A DNA stretch of 64,000 bases from the NCBI GenBank assembly GCA_963974125.1, contig CAXBCH010000014.1, positions 33,418 through 97,417 on the forward strand, in the 5' to 3' direction. This DNA comes from Haliea sp963974125 (GTDB taxonomy: Bacteria > Pseudomonadota > Gammaproteobacteria > Pseudomonadales > Halieaceae). A model generated the notes under the pieces. That model worked only from the letters and a program-made list of their open reading frames with translations, was not told where the DNA came from and made no database searches. Position numbers and translations under genes: made by a program. Positions within the stretch are counted from its first letter, which is position 1; every line of letters begins with the position of its first letter. Positions 55,370 to 63,923 of the stretch are shown here, piece by piece.

Positions 55370-56752
55370 ATGCGCATCCTGGATGTCCTGAACAGCCTCA
55401 CGTTTCGCTACATCGTCAAGTACGTCACCGCACTCAGTGCCACGGTATTCCTGCTGCTGGCCGTGCTCTACGTCTATTTCAGCTACGACTACTTCACCGA
55501 GTTGCGCTCCTCGATCCTCGATGAACTGGAGGCGCTGCAGCTGGTCTACAACGGCCAGGGGCTGGCAGGTGTGGAACAGTACCTGGCGGATCAACGCAAC
55601 CTGCCCACCATAGGGCGCTACAGCTACCTGATTGTTGACGCGGAAGGCAACAGGGTGGCGGGCGATCTCGCCCAGACCCCGCGCTACCGCGAATTTTCCG
55701 GCGGCTGGCTGGGGTTCCAGCTGGCCCTGCTGAACTGGGGTGAAACCGTTGACGCGGATTTCCTCGCCCGGCGTGAGCTGCTGGGCGACGGCTACGCAGC
55801 CCTGGTGGCGCGCAATTATGCCGACGCAGTGGCCAGCGGTGGCCTGGTCTTTGTGACCCTGTTCCGGGCGATGATCGCCACCCTGCTGTTGGGCATTGCC
55901 GGTGGATTCTTCAGCGCCGCGACCACGCTGCATCGCTTTGAGCGCCTGAATACGGAGCTGTCGGGCATCGTTCGCGGCAACCTCTCGAAGCGTCTTTCGG
56001 TCGAGGGCAAGAAGGGCTACCCGCGCGAACTGGCCCGGGCCATGAACCAGATGCTGGACCAGATAGGATCGCTGATGCAGGGGGTGAAGCTGGTCTCGGA
56101 CAATATTGCCCACGACCTGCGCACCCCGCTGACACGCATCCGCAATCAGCTCAGCCAGCTGCGCCAGCGCCTCGACCCTGCCGGCCAGGACGAAGTTGAC
56201 CGGATCATCGAGGAATGTGACAACCTGTTGTCCTCGTTCAATGCCCTGTTGCGGATCTCGGCCCTGGAGTCTGGCAGTCGCGCGCCGGTACAGGCCCGGG
56301 TGGCCCTCTCGGGATTGCTGGAGGACCTGGCGGAATTGTATGAGCCGGTGGCCAATGACAAGCAGGTCGACCTGCGCCTGGCGCTGGCGACTGGGGTGGA
56401 GTGTGCTGGCGACAGCGACCTCCTGTTCCAGATGTGTGCCAATCTGCTGGACAACGCCATCAAGTACACTGCAGCCGGTGGCAGCATTGAGGTGGCGCTG
56501 GCGGCGAACCGGGGTAGCGTAGAGATTGTGGTCGCTGATTCAGGGCCGGGTATCGACCCGATGGAGCACAGGAACGTGTTCCGCCGTTTCTACCGGGTCG
56601 AGTCCAGCCGCGGCGAACAGCCGGGCCATGGTCTGGGCCTGAGCCTGGTGCAGGCCATCGTCCACTATCATCACGGTAGCATCGCTCTGGAAGACAACGA
56701 ACCCGGCCTGCGTGTGGTGGTCAATCTCCCCGAGACGATTCCTCAAGACTGA
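55370..56752 (+). CDS. Sensor histidine kinase (HisKA/HATPase)
   Basis: 460 residues. Two transmembrane segments (about 20-40 and 160-185) flank a small periplasmic sensor region; HAMP; H-box NIAHDLRTPLTRIRNQL; N-box ANLLDNAIKYT; ADSGPGID and GHGLGLSLV. Phosphorylates the adjacent response regulator. The C-terminus overlaps by 32 bp the convergent gene ending at 56721. Confidence 0.92.
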   Translation: MRILDVLNSLTFRYIVKYVTALSATVFLLLAVLYVYFSYDYFTELRSSILDELEALQLVYNGQGLAGVEQYLADQRNLPTIGRYSYLIVDAEGNRVAGDLAQTPRYREFSGGWLGFQLALLNWGETVDADFLARRELLGDGYAALVARNYADAVASGGLVFVTLFRAMIATLLLGIAGGFFSAATTLHRFERLNTELSGIVRGNLSKRLSVEGKKGYPRELARAMNQMLDQIGSLMQGVKLVSDNIAHDLRTPLTRIRNQLSQLRQRLDPAGQDEVDRIIEECDNLLSSFNALLRISALESGSRAPVQARVALSGLLEDLAELYEPVANDKQVDLRLALATGVECAGDSDLLFQMCANLLDNAIKYTAAGGSIEVALAANRGSVEIVVADSGPGIDPMEHRNVFRRFYRVESSRGEQPGHGLGLSLVQAIVHYHHGSIALEDNEPGLRVVVNLPETIPQD

Positions 56753-57437
56753 GACCGCTGGTGTCCGGAGCTGTCGCGGTATCCCGCTTGCGATACTGCT
56801 CCTCCAGGACATCAGCACCCGCTGCTGCAAGTTCCAGGTGCGAGAGGTCGATTGCGGGCGTCGGCGCTGGCGGTGGGGCGCAGTCGCTGAAGTCGCCCCC
56901 CTCTGGCTCCAGCGCAAGGCTGGCGCTGATGTTTACCGCGACCGGTGCCGGTCCGGCCAGGCCGGGGATGTCCTCGCCGGCCTCTCCCAGGGTCAGATGG
57001 CTGGTGTCGGGCGCTGGCGGTGCCGGCGGTGCAGGTTCTGCAAGGCGCTCCCCGACCGCGGCGACATCCAGGGTGGGGGCGCGGACCGTGGGTGCAGCCG
57101 TTGCTGCACGCTCGCCGGGAGCAAGTACCTCTGTGCCTGCCGGTGCGAGTGCCAGGCCGGATTGCGGCGCCGCAGTGGCTGCCGCGGCAGGTACGGTCTC
57201 TGTCGCATTGCAGGGTCGCAGCTCGGCCAGGGCGCCCGCTTTTTCCAGCGCCTGCTGGTACTTGTGGGCTGTTGCTGCATCCGCGTCGCGTTTCAGGATC
57301 TGGGGCTTGCCGCTGAAAAGTTTGTCCAGGGTCGCCTCGTCGGCATTGAACAGGCGGCCGAGGTTGGCGCGTACCGTGGCCGCATCGCGACCCTCAAGCA
57401 GTTGCCCCGCAAACAGCACATCGAAGCGTGCAGCCAT
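56721..57437 (-). CDS. Hypothetical protein with degenerate SHLxL-AGxDxL repeats
   Basis: 238 residues from ATG 57437, which has GGAGGA 7 bp upstream (a longer frame exists but is Arg/Gly filler). The first 75 residues form a compact domain (MAARFDVLFAGQLLEGRD; NLGRLFNADEATLDKLFSGK), the rest is Pro/Ala-rich with four degenerate repeats: GLALAPAGTEVLAPG, SHLTLGEAGEDIPGL, SHLELAAAGADVLEE and SGLSLEESSRGD. I know similar proteins in gammaproteobacteria only as uncharacterised. No signal peptide. Convergent with, and overlapping, the kinase gene. Confidence 0.65.
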   Translation of the reverse strand: MAARFDVLFAGQLLEGRDAATVRANLGRLFNADEATLDKLFSGKPQILKRDADAATAHKYQQALEKAGALAELRPCNATETVPAAAATAAPQSGLALAPAGTEVLAPGERAATAAPTVRAPTLDVAAVGERLAEPAPPAPPAPDTSHLTLGEAGEDIPGLAGPAPVAVNISASLALEPEGGDFSDCAPPPAPTPAIDLSHLELAAAGADVLEEQYRKRDTATAPDTSGLSLEESSRGD

Positions 57438-57513
57438 GTTCTTGTCCTCCGCTCTTGTCCCTGCGGCCCAGTATAGGCGCTGGCGGCGGGCCGACCAAGC
57501 GCCCGGGCAGCGC

Positions 57514-57555
57514 GGCCTCTGCGGCCCGGCCTCCGCGGCGCGGCCTCCGCGGCCC
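57514..57555. repeat. 14-bp tandem repeat, three copies, before AraC gene
   Basis: Three consecutive units GGCCTCYGCGGCSC at 57514, 57528 and 57542, ending 49 bp upstream of the AraC gene start. Each unit is itself a near-palindrome. Could be a regulatory site or a simple slippage repeat. Confidence 0.7.
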
Positions 57556-57604
57556 GATCTGTTAACATGTGCGACTTCTGCTTGCACTGAGGTAGCCCCG
57601 GTCG

Positions 57605-58651
57605 ATGTCTGAACAACTGCCCACCCGCTTCGTGCGGACTCTCGTGCGCATGGTGGAGGAGCGCGGCCACGACCCGGGGGCGGTGCTGGCCGCGGCAGGA
57701 CTGGACTTCGATCCCCGGGACGAGACTGCGGGCGGCTACCGCGACCAGGTCAGTGCCATGGAGTACTCCCGGGTCTACCAGCAGGTCTTGCGTCTGCTGC
57801 AGGATGCCACCTTCGGCGTCACCCGCAGTGATCTGGCGGCGCCCGGCGCCTTTCGGATGATGTGCTACTGCATCATTTCCTGCCGCAACCTGGGTCATGC
57901 GATCCAGCGGGCGGCGGAATTCTACCGGACCTTTTTCGACGAGCAGAGCCAGCTGTATGCCAATTTCAGCGACGATACCGCCCGCGTTGGTTATCTGCAC
58001 CGGAGCGGGCCGGAGCAGCCAGCAGTGGCGGCGGCAGAGGTCTACGGCCTGTCTCTCTGGCACCGCTTTTTTGGCTGGCTGTGCGGTCGGCCGCTGCCGC
58101 TGCAGCGGGTCGATTTCCAGGGCAGTGAAGCTGCCAGTGCAGACAAGTACCGGGATCTGTTCCAGGCGCCGTTGTATTTCGATCAGCCGCGGGATCTGCT
58201 GTACTTCGAGGCGTCCTGTCTGGCCTGGCCGGTGGTGCATACCGAGCATTCACTGGACGAGTTCCTGCGCACGGCGCCCTATCAGTTGCTGTTGATGGAT
58301 GCGCGTTCCGCCAAGGATCGCTTGTCGGCGCAGGTGCGCGCGATGCTGGGGCACGACTTTCAGCAGGGGGTCCCGGGGTTTGAGACCATCAGCCAGGCGC
58401 TGAACATGTCGGCGCCGACCCTGCGCCGTAAACTCAGGCGCGAGGGCACGACCTTTCAGGCACTGAAGGACGAAGCCCGCTCCGAGGCCGCCTGCCTGGC
58501 CCTGGACCGCCCAGAGCTGTCGATACAGGAGGTGGCGCTGCAGCTGGGTTTCACTGATCCCAGCGCCTTCCACCGCGCCTTTCGCAAATGGTCCGGACAG
58601 ACACCGGGGCAGTACCGGGCCGGCCGCAAGCGGCGGCGTCTGGAGACCTGA
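57605..58651 (+). CDS. AraC-family transcriptional regulator (Arabinose_bd type)
   Basis: 348 residues. Same class as the regulator at 26.5 kb: N-terminal ligand domain (FVRTLVRMVEERGHDP; FRMMCYCIISCRNLGHAIQRAAEFY) and C-terminal double HTH (TISQALNMSAPTLRRKLRREG; IQEVALQLGFTDPSAFHRAFRKWSGQTPGQYR). Might control steroid or lipid genes nearby; evidence is position only. Confidence 0.88.
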   Translation: MSEQLPTRFVRTLVRMVEERGHDPGAVLAAAGLDFDPRDETAGGYRDQVSAMEYSRVYQQVLRLLQDATFGVTRSDLAAPGAFRMMCYCIISCRNLGHAIQRAAEFYRTFFDEQSQLYANFSDDTARVGYLHRSGPEQPAVAAAEVYGLSLWHRFFGWLCGRPLPLQRVDFQGSEAASADKYRDLFQAPLYFDQPRDLLYFEASCLAWPVVHTEHSLDEFLRTAPYQLLLMDARSAKDRLSAQVRAMLGHDFQQGVPGFETISQALNMSAPTLRRKLRREGTTFQALKDEARSEAACLALDRPELSIQEVALQLGFTDPSAFHRAFRKWSGQTPGQYRAGRKRRRLET

Positions 58652-58681
58652 GCAGCGGTACCCCGGCTGCCGGCTCTCGGG

Positions 58682-58687
58682 TATAAT
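58682..58687 (+). promoter_or_regulatory. -10 box for the bolA-type gene
   Basis: Perfect TATAAT, 23 bp before the ATG; no good -35 at 16-18 bp, so a partner element is missing or the promoter is of another class. Confidence 0.35.
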
Positions 58688-58710
58688 TCACAGCCCTTGA
58701 CGGAGGCCCT

Positions 58711-59043
58711 ATGTCAGTCCAACAACAGATCACCGAGCAACTTGCCGCAGCCCTGGCGCCCATGCATCTGGAAGTGGCCAATGAGAGCCACATGCACAGT
58801 GTGCCGCCGGATTCAGAGACCCATTTCCGGGTGGTGATAGTGAGCGAGGCCTTTGACGGCCAACGCCAGGTGGCGCGGCACCAGAAGATCTACGGCCTGC
58901 TTGCGGCACAGCTGCAGGGCCCCGTGCACGCGCTCGCCCTGCACACCTATTCGCCGGGAGAGTGGGAGGCCCGCGACGCGGCTGCGCCGGCATCGCCCGA
59001 CTGCATGGGCGGCAGCAAGGCGGATGCGGGAGGAGCCAACTGA
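58711..59043 (+). CDS. bolA: BolA family protein
   Basis: 110 residues, usual length. ESHMHSVPPDSETHFRVVIVSEAF and VARHQKIYGLL carry the invariant His/Arg pattern of BolA, and SPDCMGGSK is the usual C-terminal end of gammaproteobacterial BolA. Binds Fe-S clusters with monothiol glutaredoxins and acts in stress and morphology. Its TGA overlaps the ATG of trhO by one base, so the two are co-transcribed. Confidence 0.9.
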   Translation: MSVQQQITEQLAAALAPMHLEVANESHMHSVPPDSETHFRVVIVSEAFDGQRQVARHQKIYGLLAAQLQGPVHALALHTYSPGEWEARDAAAPASPDCMGGSKADAGGAN

Positions 59044-59993
59044 TGAGCGGGTTCGTGGTTGCGGCGCTATACCGCTTCGTCACTCTGGATGACTATCGCG
59101 AGCTGCGCGAGCCCCTGTTGGACGAGTGCCTGGCCGCCGGCGTCAAGGGCACGCTGCTGCTGGCGGCCGAGGGCATCAACGGCACCATCGCCGGCACCCG
59201 CGAGGGCATCGACCGGGTACTCGCCTGGCTGCGCAGCGATCCTCGCCTGGCCGCTCTGGAACACAAGGAGTCGGTCGACGACGAGATGCCGTTCTACCGC
59301 ATGAAGGTGAAACTGAAGCGGGAAATCGTCACCCTCGGTGTCGCCGGTATCGACCCCAATCGCGTGGTCGGCACCTATGTTGCGCCGCGGGACTGGAACG
59401 CCCTGGTCAATGATCCCGGGGTGGTGCTGATCGATACCCGCAACCGCTATGAATATGATATCGGTACTTTCCGTGGGGCGATCGATCCGGCGACGACCTC
59501 CTTTCGCGAATTTCCGCGCTACGTTCGCGAGCACCTGGACCCGGCCCGGCACAAGAAGGTCGCGATGTTCTGCACCGGCGGTATCCGCTGCGAGAAAGCG
59601 TCGGCCTATATGCTGCAGGAGGGTTTCGAGGAGGTCTATCACCTGCAGGGAGGCATCCTCAAGTATCTGGAAGAGGTACCGGAAGCAGAGAGCACCTGGG
59701 AAGGGGAGTGCTTTGTGTTCGACAACCGGGTCGCGGTCAATCATCGCCTGGAAAAGGGCCGCTACGACCAGTGCCACGGTTGCCGCCACCCCATCACTGC
59801 ACAAGACAAGGATTCCGACCGCTACCAGCAGGGTGTCTGTTGCCCGCACTGTTACGACAGCCTGACCGAAGACCAGAAGGCCCGGTTTGCCGAGCGCCAG
59901 AAGCAGATCGAGCTGGCGGCACAGCGGGGCGAACAGCACGTCGGCGCGCCGCCGCCCGCGCGCCAGCTGCGTGCCGGCAGCGGCGGGGCCTAG
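59043..59993 (+). CDS. trhO: tRNA uridine 5-oxyacetic-acid pathway hydroxylase TrhO (rhodanese family, YceA)
   Basis: 316 residues from ATG 59043 (GGAGGAG upstream). Oxygen-dependent hydroxylation of U34 in tRNA (5-hydroxyuridine). Seen: N-terminal acylphosphatase-like part (LLAAEGINGTIAGTREGID), rhodanese domain with active-site loop CTGGIRCEKA, and a C-terminal Cys-rich stretch (CHGCRHP ... CCPHCYD). TAG stop overlaps the protease gene stop in CTAG (59990-59993). Confidence 0.92.
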   Translation: MSGFVVAALYRFVTLDDYRELREPLLDECLAAGVKGTLLLAAEGINGTIAGTREGIDRVLAWLRSDPRLAALEHKESVDDEMPFYRMKVKLKREIVTLGVAGIDPNRVVGTYVAPRDWNALVNDPGVVLIDTRNRYEYDIGTFRGAIDPATTSFREFPRYVREHLDPARHKKVAMFCTGGIRCEKASAYMLQEGFEEVYHLQGGILKYLEEVPEAESTWEGECFVFDNRVAVNHRLEKGRYDQCHGCRHPITAQDKDSDRYQQGVCCPHCYDSLTEDQKARFAERQKQIELAAQRGEQHVGAPPPARQLRAGSGGA

Positions 59994-60793
59994 CGCGGCG
60001 CCGGTTGCGCGGCGGCAGTGACTGCTGCCGCAAGTTCCGGCGGCAGCGCCTGGCGGAACACCGAGACCGGCACGTAGCGACTGTAGTCCACGCTGTTGCC
60101 CTCGGAGATCACACCGCTGAGCAGCGGAGTGCCAGCCTCGGTGAGTTGAATCACCGCGCCCCCGGACGCGCCCTTGTAGGCGCGGCAATCACTGTCGCCG
60201 CTGACACTGTCAGCCGCCGTGATCCGGCAGGCCGGATCATAGCTGAGATCCTTGCCGGAGGACCCGGTGCCCGCATCCCTTGAATAGCCCGCCATCACCA
60301 CCGGCAAGGCCGGGTCGGCCTGTTGCGGGTGCAGGTACAGCGCGGGCACCTCTGCAATCGCGACCGGCTGCCGCAGTCGCAGCACGGCCCAGTCCGCTGC
60401 CATGCTGCCGCCATCGGCGTAGCGCACCGCTTCTATTTCCCGCGGCGCCTGGCTGGCGGGCAGCAGGGTAAAGGTGATCCGCTGGCTCAGGTCCCGGTAG
60501 AACTCCAGACAATGCCAGGCCGAGACGATTACCCTGGCATGGGCGTCACCCGGTGCCGCAACCAGCGTGGCGCTGCAGCGCTCGGTGTGGTGCCGCGCAT
60601 AGCCATTCTCCAGCCTCATGCTGGGTACAGTGAGCTGGCCAACGGCACGCAACCAGTCCGGTGATGTCTGCGAGTAGCGCAGTCGGGAATCCTCGCTCGC
60701 CGCGGTAGCGGTGGCCAGGAGCAATAACAGCAGTGCCTGGGGCAGATGGTAGTGCAGGGCAATTTCTCCAGGGTGGCCTAATATATTGGTCAA
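59990..60793 (-). CDS. Secreted trypsin-like (S1) serine protease-like protein
   Basis: 267 residues. Start is uncertain: the longest frame begins with TTG at 60793; a CTG at 60757 follows GGAG by 8 bp. A hydrophobic LPQALLLLLLATATAA near the N-terminus is a signal peptide. Catalytic triad of the chymotrypsin family: His94 (VSAWHC), Asp134 (AADWAVLRL) and Ser210 (YKGASGGAV). Probably exported to the periplasm or medium. Divergent from the SDR gene. Confidence 0.78.
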   Translation of the reverse strand: MTNILGHPGEIALHYHLPQALLLLLLATATAASEDSRLRYSQTSPDWLRAVGQLTVPSMRLENGYARHHTERCSATLVAAPGDAHARVIVSAWHCLEFYRDLSQRITFTLLPASQAPREIEAVRYADGGSMAADWAVLRLRQPVAIAEVPALYLHPQQADPALPVVMAGYSRDAGTGSSGKDLSYDPACRITAADSVSGDSDCRAYKGASGGAVIQLTEAGTPLLSGVISEGNSVDYSRYVPVSVFRQALPPELAAAVTAAAQPAPR

Positions 60794-60879
60794 TGGCTTT
60801 CGGCCCGGGCTTGGCGCCCGCCACTGGGGCCAGTAGCATGGTGGAATATAGCAGCCGAAGTAGCAAGTGGGAGAGCCGG

Positions 60880-61743
60880 ATGGGGCAGGGCAGGGATTGT
60901 ATCGCGGTAGTGACCGGCGCCAGTCGCGGTGCCGGCAAGGGTATCGCCAGGGCGCTCGCGGCTGCAGGCGCGACCGTGTACATCACTGGTCGCAGCTGGC
61001 AAGCGGGTGAGGCCGCGCTGCCCGGCTCCCTCACCGAAACGGCGGAGGAGATTGCCGCGGCGGGCGGTGTGGCGGTTCCCGTCCGCTGCGACCACAGCCG
61101 TGACGAAGAAGTGGAGGCGCTGTTTGCCCGGGTACGCAAGGATCACGGACGGCTCGATATCCTGGTCAACAATGCCACCAGCCTGCACGAGGCGCTCACC
61201 GCCACCGGGCCGTTCTGGGAGAAGCCCCTGGACCTGACCACGATCTGGGATGTGGGCATGCGTTCCCACTATACGGCCAGCTGGTACGCGGCGCCGCTGC
61301 TGCTGGCCAACGGCGAGGGGCTGGTGGTGAATACATCCTCCTTCGGCGGCCGCATCTACATGCACGGCCCCGCCTATGGCGCCGGCAAGGCCGCGGTCGA
61401 CAAGATGGCGCACGATATGGCGGTCGACTTCCGGCCCCACAATGTCGCGGTCATCTCGCTGTGGATGGGCCTGCTGCTCACCGAGCGCACCCGGCAGGTG
61501 TTCGACGCAGAGCCCGACAAGTATGCGGACCTGATCGCCACGGCGGAGCACCCCGAGTTCAGTGGCCGGGTGATTGCGGCCCTGTGGGCGGATGCCGGCC
61601 GCATGGTGCACAGCGGCACCGTCTGTATTGGCGCCGAACTCGGCGAGGCCTACGGTGTCACCGATATTACCGGTGGCCAGCCGCCCTCGCACCGTGCTTT
61701 CTTTGGCCCGCCCACCACCTTTGGCGACGCGGTGGTCGAGTAG
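60880..61743 (+). CDS. Short-chain dehydrogenase, DHRS1-like
   Basis: 287 residues from ATG 60880 (GGGAGAG upstream). Cofactor loop TGASRGAGKGIA, then TVYITGRS, VRCDHS and VNNATS; catalytic Ser in NTSSFGG and YGAGKAA. The pattern follows mammalian DHRS1, which reduces steroids among others. Located 93 bp before the HsaA-type gene, so a role on a steroid intermediate is possible, not shown. Confidence 0.83.
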   Translation: MGQGRDCIAVVTGASRGAGKGIARALAAAGATVYITGRSWQAGEAALPGSLTETAEEIAAAGGVAVPVRCDHSRDEEVEALFARVRKDHGRLDILVNNATSLHEALTATGPFWEKPLDLTTIWDVGMRSHYTASWYAAPLLLANGEGLVVNTSSFGGRIYMHGPAYGAGKAAVDKMAHDMAVDFRPHNVAVISLWMGLLLTERTRQVFDAEPDKYADLIATAEHPEFSGRVIAALWADAGRMVHSGTVCIGAELGEAYGVTDITGGQPPSHRAFFGPPTTFGDAVVE

Positions 61744-61780
61744 AGCAATACCTCATATGGAGGATGATTGTCCACGCCCG

Positions 61781-61800
61781 GCGACGTTTAATGGTGTCGC
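61781..61800. promoter_or_regulatory. Small dyad upstream of the HsaA-type gene
   Basis: GCGAC (61781-61785) and GTCGC (61796-61800), 10-bp spacer, 36 bp before the ATG. Candidate operator only. Confidence 0.3.
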
Positions 61801-61836
61801 TGAGAGAACAGCAATAACATTGAGCAGGAGTTTTTC

Positions 61837-63063
61837 ATGACGGCGCAGCAGGCAATGCAATCCACGGTAGGCGACACTTCCTACAGTCTTGGGTCCCCAC
61901 GGGCAGAAGAGCTGCTGGCCGCGGCCCGGGCCATGGGTCCCGCGCTGCGCGAGCGCGCCGCGCAGTGCCAGGCCGAGAGGAAGGTGCCGGCGGAGACGAT
62001 AGCCGACTTCCAGGCGGCGGGTTTTTTCAAGGTGCTGCAGCCCGAGCAGTGGGGGGGCTACGCCATGGACCCGCAGGTGTTCTACACGCTCGGCCTGGAG
62101 GTTGCCAAACACTGTACCTCCAGTGCCTGGGTGCTCGGTGTGGTCGCCGTGCACAACTGGCAGCTGGCGCTTTTCGATGATCAGGCGGCGAAGGATGTCT
62201 GGGGTGACGATCCCTCCGTGCTGATTTCCTCCTCCTACGCCCCGGTGGGCAAGGTGACGCCGGTGGAGGGTGGTTTCCGCCTGAGCGGCCGCTGGAGCTT
62301 CTCCTCGGGCTCCGAGCACTGTGAATGGGCATTCCTGGGTGCCGTGGTGCCCACAGCGGAGGCGCCCTTCGACATGGCCAACTACCGCACCTTCCTGGTG
62401 CCGATCAGCGATTACAGGATTGTCGACAATTGGGACGTGGTGGGGCTGCAGGGCACCGGCAGTCACGACATCGTGGTGGAAGATGCTTTCGTGCCTGGGC
62501 ACCGCACCCACAGGGTCATGGATGCGTTCTTCTGTGAAAACCCCGGCAACAGGGTCAACGATGCGCCGCTCTTCAAGCTGCCCTTCATGCAGGTGTTCGT
62601 GCGCGCGGTGTGCAATGCGACCCTGGGCTGCCTGGAGGGCTCCCTGGAGGACTTCGTCGAGGTTGCCAGAACCCGCCGGGTGGGCCCGACCCTGATGCAG
62701 GACGATCCAGTGGCACGTCGCCTGGCGGCGGAAGTAAAAACCTCCATCGAGGAAATGCGGCGCACCATGATCAGCAACTTCGATGCGATGATGTTACTGG
62801 CGCGAGCCGATCAGCCGATTCCGGTGGACGACCGGGTGCGTTACCGCTATGATTCGGCGGTCGTGGCCGACCGGTGCCTGGAGCTGTCCAGCAGAATGCT
62901 CAAGGCAGCCGGCTCTGGTGCCATCCGTATTGGCAGTCCGCTGCTCCACCGGCACCTGGATATTCTGGCCAGCCAGGCCCATGTCGCCAACCATTCGCTG
63001 CCCTTCGCCGCCAATATGGGCGGTGTACTGTTCGGCGCGGAAAACACCGACATGGCGGTCTGA
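61837..63063 (+). CDS. hsaA: Flavin-dependent monooxygenase, oxygenase component (HsaA-like)
   Basis: 408 residues. Acyl-CoA-dehydrogenase fold oxygenase of the group D flavoprotein monooxygenases; HsaA hydroxylates 3-hydroxy-9,10-secoandrostatrienedione in steroid degradation, using reduced flavin from HsaB. Seen: FQAAGFFKVLQPEQWGGYAMDP, TSSAWVLGVVAVHNWQLALF, SGRWSFSSGSEHCEWAFLGA, VVGLQGTGSHDIVVEDAFVP, HRHLDILASQAHVANH. GCAGGAG precedes the ATG. Followed by an HsaD-like hydrolase; no HsaB or HsaC gene is seen in the window. Other group D substrates cannot be excluded. Confidence 0.82.
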   Translation: MTAQQAMQSTVGDTSYSLGSPRAEELLAAARAMGPALRERAAQCQAERKVPAETIADFQAAGFFKVLQPEQWGGYAMDPQVFYTLGLEVAKHCTSSAWVLGVVAVHNWQLALFDDQAAKDVWGDDPSVLISSSYAPVGKVTPVEGGFRLSGRWSFSSGSEHCEWAFLGAVVPTAEAPFDMANYRTFLVPISDYRIVDNWDVVGLQGTGSHDIVVEDAFVPGHRTHRVMDAFFCENPGNRVNDAPLFKLPFMQVFVRAVCNATLGCLEGSLEDFVEVARTRRVGPTLMQDDPVARRLAAEVKTSIEEMRRTMISNFDAMMLLARADQPIPVDDRVRYRYDSAVVADRCLELSSRMLKAAGSGAIRIGSPLLHRHLDILASQAHVANHSLPFAANMGGVLFGAENTDMAV

Positions 63064-63086
63064 CGACTTTGCAACAGGAGACTCCC

Positions 63087-63923
63087 ATGGCAATGAAAGG
63101 CCTGCTGCCGGAAGGCAATTACGCTGCTTGCGCCAACGGCTACCGGATTCACTACCTGGACCAAGGCGCGGGTGACGAGGTCGTGGTATTCCTGCACGGC
63201 TCCGGCCCGGGTGCCAGCGGCTACAGTAACTTCAAGGGCAACTACCCGGTACTGGTGGACGCCGGCTACCGCTGCATCGTCCCCGACCATATCGGCTACG
63301 GCTTTTCCGACAAGCCCGATGATGTCGACCACACCCTGGATTTCTTTGTCCAGTGCATCAAGCAGACCCTGGACGAAATCGGCGTCAGCCGCTGCAGCCT
63401 GGTGGGTAATTCCCTGGGCGGCGTGGTGGCGCTGGGCATGGCGCTGGAGCATCCGGAGCTGGTCGACAAGCTCATCCTGATGGCCCCGGGCGGCGTCAGC
63501 GAGATGCACGAGTACCAGCAGATGCCCGGCATGCAGAAGATGTTCCAGGTATTCGGCGCCGGCGAGCCCGTCACTCCCGAAGTGATGAAGGACCTGTTCG
63601 CCACCGGTCTCATGTACGACCCGCGCCACGCCACCGACGAGTTGGTCAGCGAGCGACTGCAAATCATGGGGATCATGAATGGACATGTAATGGCCAGCAT
63701 GAAGATCCCCGTGCTGGTCGATCGCCTGCACGAACTGGAGTGCCCGGTCCTCGGCTTCTGGGGCATCAACGAACGCATGATGCCCGAGAGCGGTATCATG
63801 GCGCTGGCGAAAAACGTCCGGCACCTGCAGCTGATCCTCATGTCCGAGTGTGGACACTGGGTCATGGTCGAGCATCGGGACCTGTTCAACCGCCAGTGCC
63901 TGGATTTCCTGCAACATGGATAA
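63087..63923 (+). CDS. hsaD: Alpha/beta hydrolase, meta-cleavage product hydrolase (HsaD/MhpC-like)
   Basis: 278 residues. C-C bond hydrolase of the MhpC/BphD/HsaD family. Oxyanion region FLHGSGPGASGYSNFKGN, nucleophile elbow GNSLGG, GFWGINERMMPESG and catalytic His in CGHWVMVEH. Would cleave the ring-opened product of steroid A ring cleavage. CAGGAG 5 bp before ATG. Overlaps the next gene by 8 bp. Confidence 0.82.
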   Translation: MAMKGLLPEGNYAACANGYRIHYLDQGAGDEVVVFLHGSGPGASGYSNFKGNYPVLVDAGYRCIVPDHIGYGFSDKPDDVDHTLDFFVQCIKQTLDEIGVSRCSLVGNSLGGVVALGMALEHPELVDKLILMAPGGVSEMHEYQQMPGMQKMFQVFGAGEPVTPEVMKDLFATGLMYDPRHATDELVSERLQIMGIMNGHVMASMKIPVLVDRLHELECPVLGFWGINERMMPESGIMALAKNVRHLQLILMSECGHWVMVEHRDLFNRQCLDFLQHG

